Source of the DNA: Terfezia claveryi
Taxonomy: Eukaryota > Ascomycota > Pezizomycetes > Pezizales > Pezizaceae
NCBI GenBank assembly: GCA_015179025.1
Contig: WHUX01000054.1
Span: 62,001-126,000 of the forward strand
Direction: 5' to 3'
Length of the DNA: 64,000 bases
Below are positions 60,067 through 64,000 of the stretch, piece by piece. The position numbers were made by a program, and so were the translations under genes. The notes below the pieces were generated by a model that ran no database searches, was not told the origin of the DNA, and saw only the letters and a program-made list of their open reading frames with translations. Position 1 is the stretch's first letter, and the number at the start of each line of letters is the position of its first letter.

Positions 60067-60460
60067 TTTGCGAAAGGCGAGGCCCCGCGAGATGCCCAAG
60101 AACGGGGAATGGAATGCAAGGAAGAGAGTAAGGCTGCTTGGCGTAAACAGAATCTTGTTGGTTATGAGCCTGACTGGTGCAAGACTGAGGCTGGATTTAA
60201 CCTACGACACTTTTAGTCTGGCGACACTTTGCAGTTTGGTGTAGTTTGGAGGAGACTTGCAAACAGTTCCGCGTCACGTCACCCCACCCCACCAGCGTCA
60301 CGTCACGTCAGACCGGCCCGCGTCACGTCACGCAGCCCAATCAGAAATCTTGGCAGGGCCCCACCGCACCGGCGAGGCCTCCAATGGTGGTAGTACTCTA
60401 TCCATGTACGCTGGTCTGGTTTGAGGTTTCCATTGCAATAGCCTTAACAGACAACGATCA
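60067..60460. promoter_or_regulatory. Shared promoter of aprataxin and DEAH helicase with CGTCACGTCA boxes
   Basis: The 394 bp between two divergent start codons contain GCGTCACGTCA at 60271-60281, GCGTCACGTCACGTCA at 60295-60310 and CGCGTCACGTCACG at 60319-60332, followed by a CCAAT box at 60337-60341. CACGTCA/TGACGTG is a half-CRE of the kind bound by ATF/CREB-type bZIP factors. The boxes lie about 130-190 bp from the helicase ATG. Function is inferred from repetition and position. Confidence 0.55.
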
Positions 60461-63400
60461 ATGCCTCCAACAAAAAAGTCATCCGCTGGCCAAAAGAATG
60501 CAGCTCCTCCGCCACCACCAGCACCAGCTCCAGCACCCGCACCCAGCAAAAGCAGTAAATGCAAAGGCAATGGAACTGATTCTGGTCGGAAACCTGGAGG
60601 GAAGCAGCAGCAACAAGATGCTGGAAGCACACCTCCGGCAATGCCAACGGAAAGGCAGATTATTGGAGGACCATCCTATACTGGGAAGCTTCCTGCCGAG
60701 CTTCTGTCCAACTACTGCAAGCAGAACGGGTGGGATAAAGAGCAGGATTTTAAGACTTTTCGATTTCCAGATGGCTTTCTCGGTAGTGTGACCTTGCGGT
60801 GCGAGAACCCCAAGACGAAGCTTATGGAGGCGGTTAAATTTACACCACCGAGGGAGATGAAGAAGGCTACCGGGGAAATGGTCAAGTTGCATCAAGACAC
60901 CCATTTGGAGGCCAAGCATTTGCTGGCAACGTATGCACTAAACCGAGTAGCCAATATGACCAATATTGATTTCGTGTTACCAATTACTTACAAAGGTTTC
61001 TGGGAGATTTTTGAGAGCAATAGGAAACATGACTTGAAGGGTGGCAAAGGCTGGATGTACGAGGCTGACCCTTTCCGAGCACAACGGGAGAGGAAGGCCC
61101 TCATGGAAAAATTGGAGAAAGATAGATTGGCGAGGGTAGCGGCAGCAGAAGCTGCTGCGAGTGGTGGTTCGATGGGTATTCGTGGAGGACGTGGAGATTG
61201 GAACGAGAGGATGAAAGGGTGGCAGGATGCCCCAATTGCAGAAATGGGAAAGGATATGAGGATGCAAGTCGAAGATTTGGTTAGAAAATACCACGATTGG
61301 AATCCCAATGGGGTTGACATGAGTAAGGTCGCGAGAGGTAAGGTTGTGGAGGAGTTGATGAATCTTGGCTTCAGGAAAAGCCACGTGAAGGAGGCGTGTG
61401 ATTGGGCTGCGGATAGGGAGGAATGTCTCGGTGAGTGACTGTGCAGGGGATTATGGGCTTCGAGGTCAGTGCGCAAGATGTGTGTTTGGCTAATGGGAGT
61501 TGAGAACGAATAGACTGGTTGCTTGTCCATGTGCCGGAGGATGATTTACCACCAAGGTTCTTGCCTGATAAGTACACTGTGGGGGTGTCGATAACTGCAG
61601 GGAATGTGCCTCTGGCACAGGAATACACAGCAAAACGTACATCTTCAAGCAGTCTCACACTATTCTTCAAGCTTCATGCTTGCATTTAGATTGTACTAAC
61701 ACAACATAGGACTCAGCGCAACTGGCTATTCCCTAGAACTCTCCCACGCCACTCTCCACCAACATAAAGGCAACGAAGCTCTAGCCGCTGAGCAACTTCA
61801 GCGCCTTCTCATAGACCGGCCGTTTCCCTCGGAGCCTGATTTGTTGGAGTTTCACAATGGAGATCCATGGGAGGAGGAGCAGAATATGAACGAGGCCATC
61901 TGGCCCCCTCCGGACTTTGAGATGGAGCCGGATGCTCCACAACCGAAGTTCTCCCGCCTCTCGCCCACTGTATCTAGGTTATTGATTGAGCCAGACTCGC
62001 CCCCACCGACACATTTAAAGCCTTTTGTGCCAGAGAAGATATGGTTACACGTACAGAAGCCAGTGGCTAATTATCCCAGCTCTGCGATTCCGGTGATAAC
62101 CATCCACACCGAGGGTGGAATCAGGCTCCCTGCGCATATAAGGCTGAGTATCATCCGACAGGCAGCTGCCTATGCTTACATGGTACTGCTTGGGGCTCCG
62201 ATGACTTTCTCAATCATGGACTGGTTGAATACCAATATCTTACGTATGATAGAGCACCCTGGCCGGCTACGGGATGTTTCTGCGGCAATTACCCAGTTAG
62301 AAAAGAGGTCCGAGAATGAAGATGCCCCGCATAAATCAGACAAACGCATCAAGGTGAAACCGTGCCCTATTAACTGGACTGCAGGCTCTCCAGCGTCTGC
62401 CGCTCTCTATCGGGCATGGCAGGATAGGCTGTCCCAGCCAGCAATGAAGACGATGATGTGGATTCGACAAAATCTACCTGCTTGGAAGATGCGGGAGAAG
62501 ATTATCTCGGCTGTAACAAAGTCGCAGGTTACAATCATCACTGGAGAAACTGGTTCTGGAAAGTCTACGCAATCTGTCCAGTTTATCCTTGATGACCTTA
62601 TTGGGAGAAATCTCGGGGAACAATGTAATATTGTTTGTACCCAGCCGCGACGAATATCTGCTCTTAGCCTAGCTGACCGGGTAGCCGAGGAAAGATATTC
62701 ACATGTGGGGCAGGAGGTGGGGTATGTTATCAGGGGCGATAGTAAAAGTAAACGAGGGGTGACCAAGATCACGTTCGTCACCACTGGAGTTTTGTTGAGA
62801 AGAATGCAGATGGCGGGAGGTGGAGAAGAAGGCGTGGAGGATGAGGGGGTATGGGTGGGCTGGACGGCGTTAGCCACGTCGTTGTGGATGAGGTGCACGA
62901 GAGGAGTTTAGACACAGATTTTCTTCTGGTATTGCTGAAGCGTGCATTGACTGCCAGGGAGGATCTCAAAGTGGTGTTGATGAGCGCCACCGTAGATGCG
63001 GTTACCTTTGCAGATTATTTCAAGAAAGATGGAATGACTGTTGCTATGGTTGAGATTGAAGGGAGGACGTTTTCTGTACAGGATTTGTATGTCCTCTTCT
63101 CACCTTACCATTTACCTGGCTCTCATCAATTCCTAGTGATACTAATAAGCGCTTGAATATAGCTACCTCGAAGATGTTGTCAAGAAAACCGAGTTCGAGC
63201 TTTTCACTGGTCCATCTAAGGGGCCGACCGAGTCAGGGCTTGATAGCACAGTTGATCCTTATATTGGTGCAACCGTTCGCGCACTCGGGGATAGAATAAA
63301 TTACGCTCTCATTGCCCAGACTGTTCGATATATCGACGCCCAACTCGGTAAGAAAGAGGGCGGTATTCTTATATTCCTCCCGGGTACGATGGAAATCAGA

Positions 63401-64000
63401 CGGACTTTGGAAGCCATACAGCGGCTTCCTTTAGGCAATCAAAGGTTTCACGCTCTGCCTCTTCATGCCGCTCTCACACCTAGAGATCAACAGGCTGTGT
63501 TCCCCCCGGCGCCTCAGGGAAAGAGAAAAGTCATATGCGCGACGAACGTTGCTGAGACGTCTATTACTATTCTTGACATTGTTGCTGTCATTGATACTGG
63601 CAGGGTTAAAGAGACCAGCTACGCTCCTGAATCGGATATGGTCCGCTTGCTGGAGACCTGGGCGTCGAAGGCGGCATGTAAACAGAGGAAGGGTCGTGCG
63701 GGGCGTGTGAGGGCGGGAAGCTGCTATAAGCTGTATACCAGGGCAACAGAGGGGCAGAAGATGCCTGAGCGTCTAGAGCCAGAGATTAGGAGAGTCCCGC
63801 TGCAGCAAACATGCCTTGTTGTTAAAGCGATGGGAGTGAAAGATATTAGAGCCTTCCTTGCAAGCGCAGTTACCCCTCCGGATATAGGTGCCGTTGAGGG
63901 TGCAATGACTGTGTTGGAGAAAGTGGGTGCATTGCGGGAAGAAGAGATGACCGCCTTGGGAAGGCATATGAGCATGATTCCAGCGGATCTGAAGTGCTCG
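60461..64000 (+). CDS. DEAH-box RNA helicase, DHX57/YLR419W-like (3' end outside window, apparent frameshift)
   Basis: Putative RNA helicase of the DHX57/Ucp12 type. Exons: 60461-61430, 61514-61636, 61710-63086 (with a frame break) and 63163 to the window edge. Introns include a perfect TACTAAC site before 61709. Order: disordered Pro/Ala/Lys-rich N-terminus; conserved segment (KTFRFPDGFLGSVTLRCENP...); UBA domain (VVEELMNLGFRKSHVKEACD); RWD-like region (VTIHTEG-type, IRLPAHIRLSIIR); helicase core with Walker A GETGSGKST (about 643-651), TQPRRISA, DEVH in HVVVDEVHERSLDTDF, SAT in VVLMSATVD, TNVAETSITI, and motif VI QRKGRAGR. The frame shifts at the five-G run 62845-62849: sequence before it reads in one frame (GGGEEGVEDEG) and LDGVSHVVVDEVHERS after it in another, with no room for an intron. 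The sequence remains open to 64000 with the WH/ratchet region begun. Confidence 0.9.
62845..62849 (+). other. Apparent single-base frameshift in helicase coding sequence
   Basis: Codons up to GAG-GGG run in the exon frame, whereas the DEVH motif 50 nt later requires the frame beginning at 62851. The frames differ as if one base were missing in the G5 homopolymer. All conserved motifs on both sides are intact, which favours an assembly or sequencing indel over a true pseudogene. Confidence 0.75.

Overview
The window is nuclear DNA of a filamentous ascomycete (Pezizomycotina). The evidence is protein-coding genes with short introns (about 50-110 nt), GT-AG borders and CTAAC/TACTAAC branch sites, an ascomycete gene set (Zn2Cys6 and bZIP regulators, a GPI-type GH16 wall enzyme, UreD, a PFA3-like DHHC transferase), and transposon relics whose stop codons look like C-to-T or G-to-A changes, as left by repeat-induced point mutation (RIP). 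Gene density is low: 14 confident genes in 64 kb, with microsatellite-rich spacers of 3-11 kb. This would suit a large-genome Pezizomycete (truffle or morel relatives), but that placement is inference.

Layout. 1-1537 (-): B-type mitotic cyclin, cut by the window edge. 1.5-8.8 kb: long non-coding spacer ending in a pyrimidine-rich leader. 8795-11002 (+): regulator with a C-terminal Zn2Cys6 finger. 13943-16334 (+): RNA polymerase III subunit RPC4/Rpc53 with a 25-alanine tract. 20901-22175 (+): secreted, probably GPI-anchored GH16 wall transglycosidase/glucanase. 22.2-33.9 kb: AT-rich relic zone with Ty3-like protease and gag fragments, tandem repeats, a decayed 5S rRNA copy, and a broken NTPase-like gene resembling Crinkler/RHS proteins. 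33935-35125 (-): bZIP regulator. 38248-39077 (+): TRAP-alpha/Irc22-like ER protein. 40234-41047 (+): unrecognised three-helix membrane protein. 43269-44339 (-): urease accessory protein UreD. 45437-49731 (+): cohesin subunit Scc3/STAG. 52961-54538 (-): rhomboid protease. 56160-58136 (+): PFA3-like palmitoyltransferase. 58996-60066 (-): aprataxin (Hnt3). 60461-64000 (+, cut by the edge): DHX57-type DEAH helicase with an apparent single-base frameshift.

The genes are mostly unrelated housekeeping functions rather than a pathway cluster. The one tight arrangement is the head-to-head aprataxin/helicase pair, which shares a 394-bp promoter carrying repeated CGTCACGTCA boxes. I found no CRISPR array, biosynthetic cluster or convincing new defence-like system. 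The items most worth checking are the bZIP with Gln at the invariant Arg position, the Crinkler-like relic, the 5S relic, the helicase frameshift, the shared promoter boxes and the upstream ORF abutting the Zn2Cys6 start. Exon borders were placed by eye from splice signals, reading phase and remembered family patterns; no transcript or database evidence was available.
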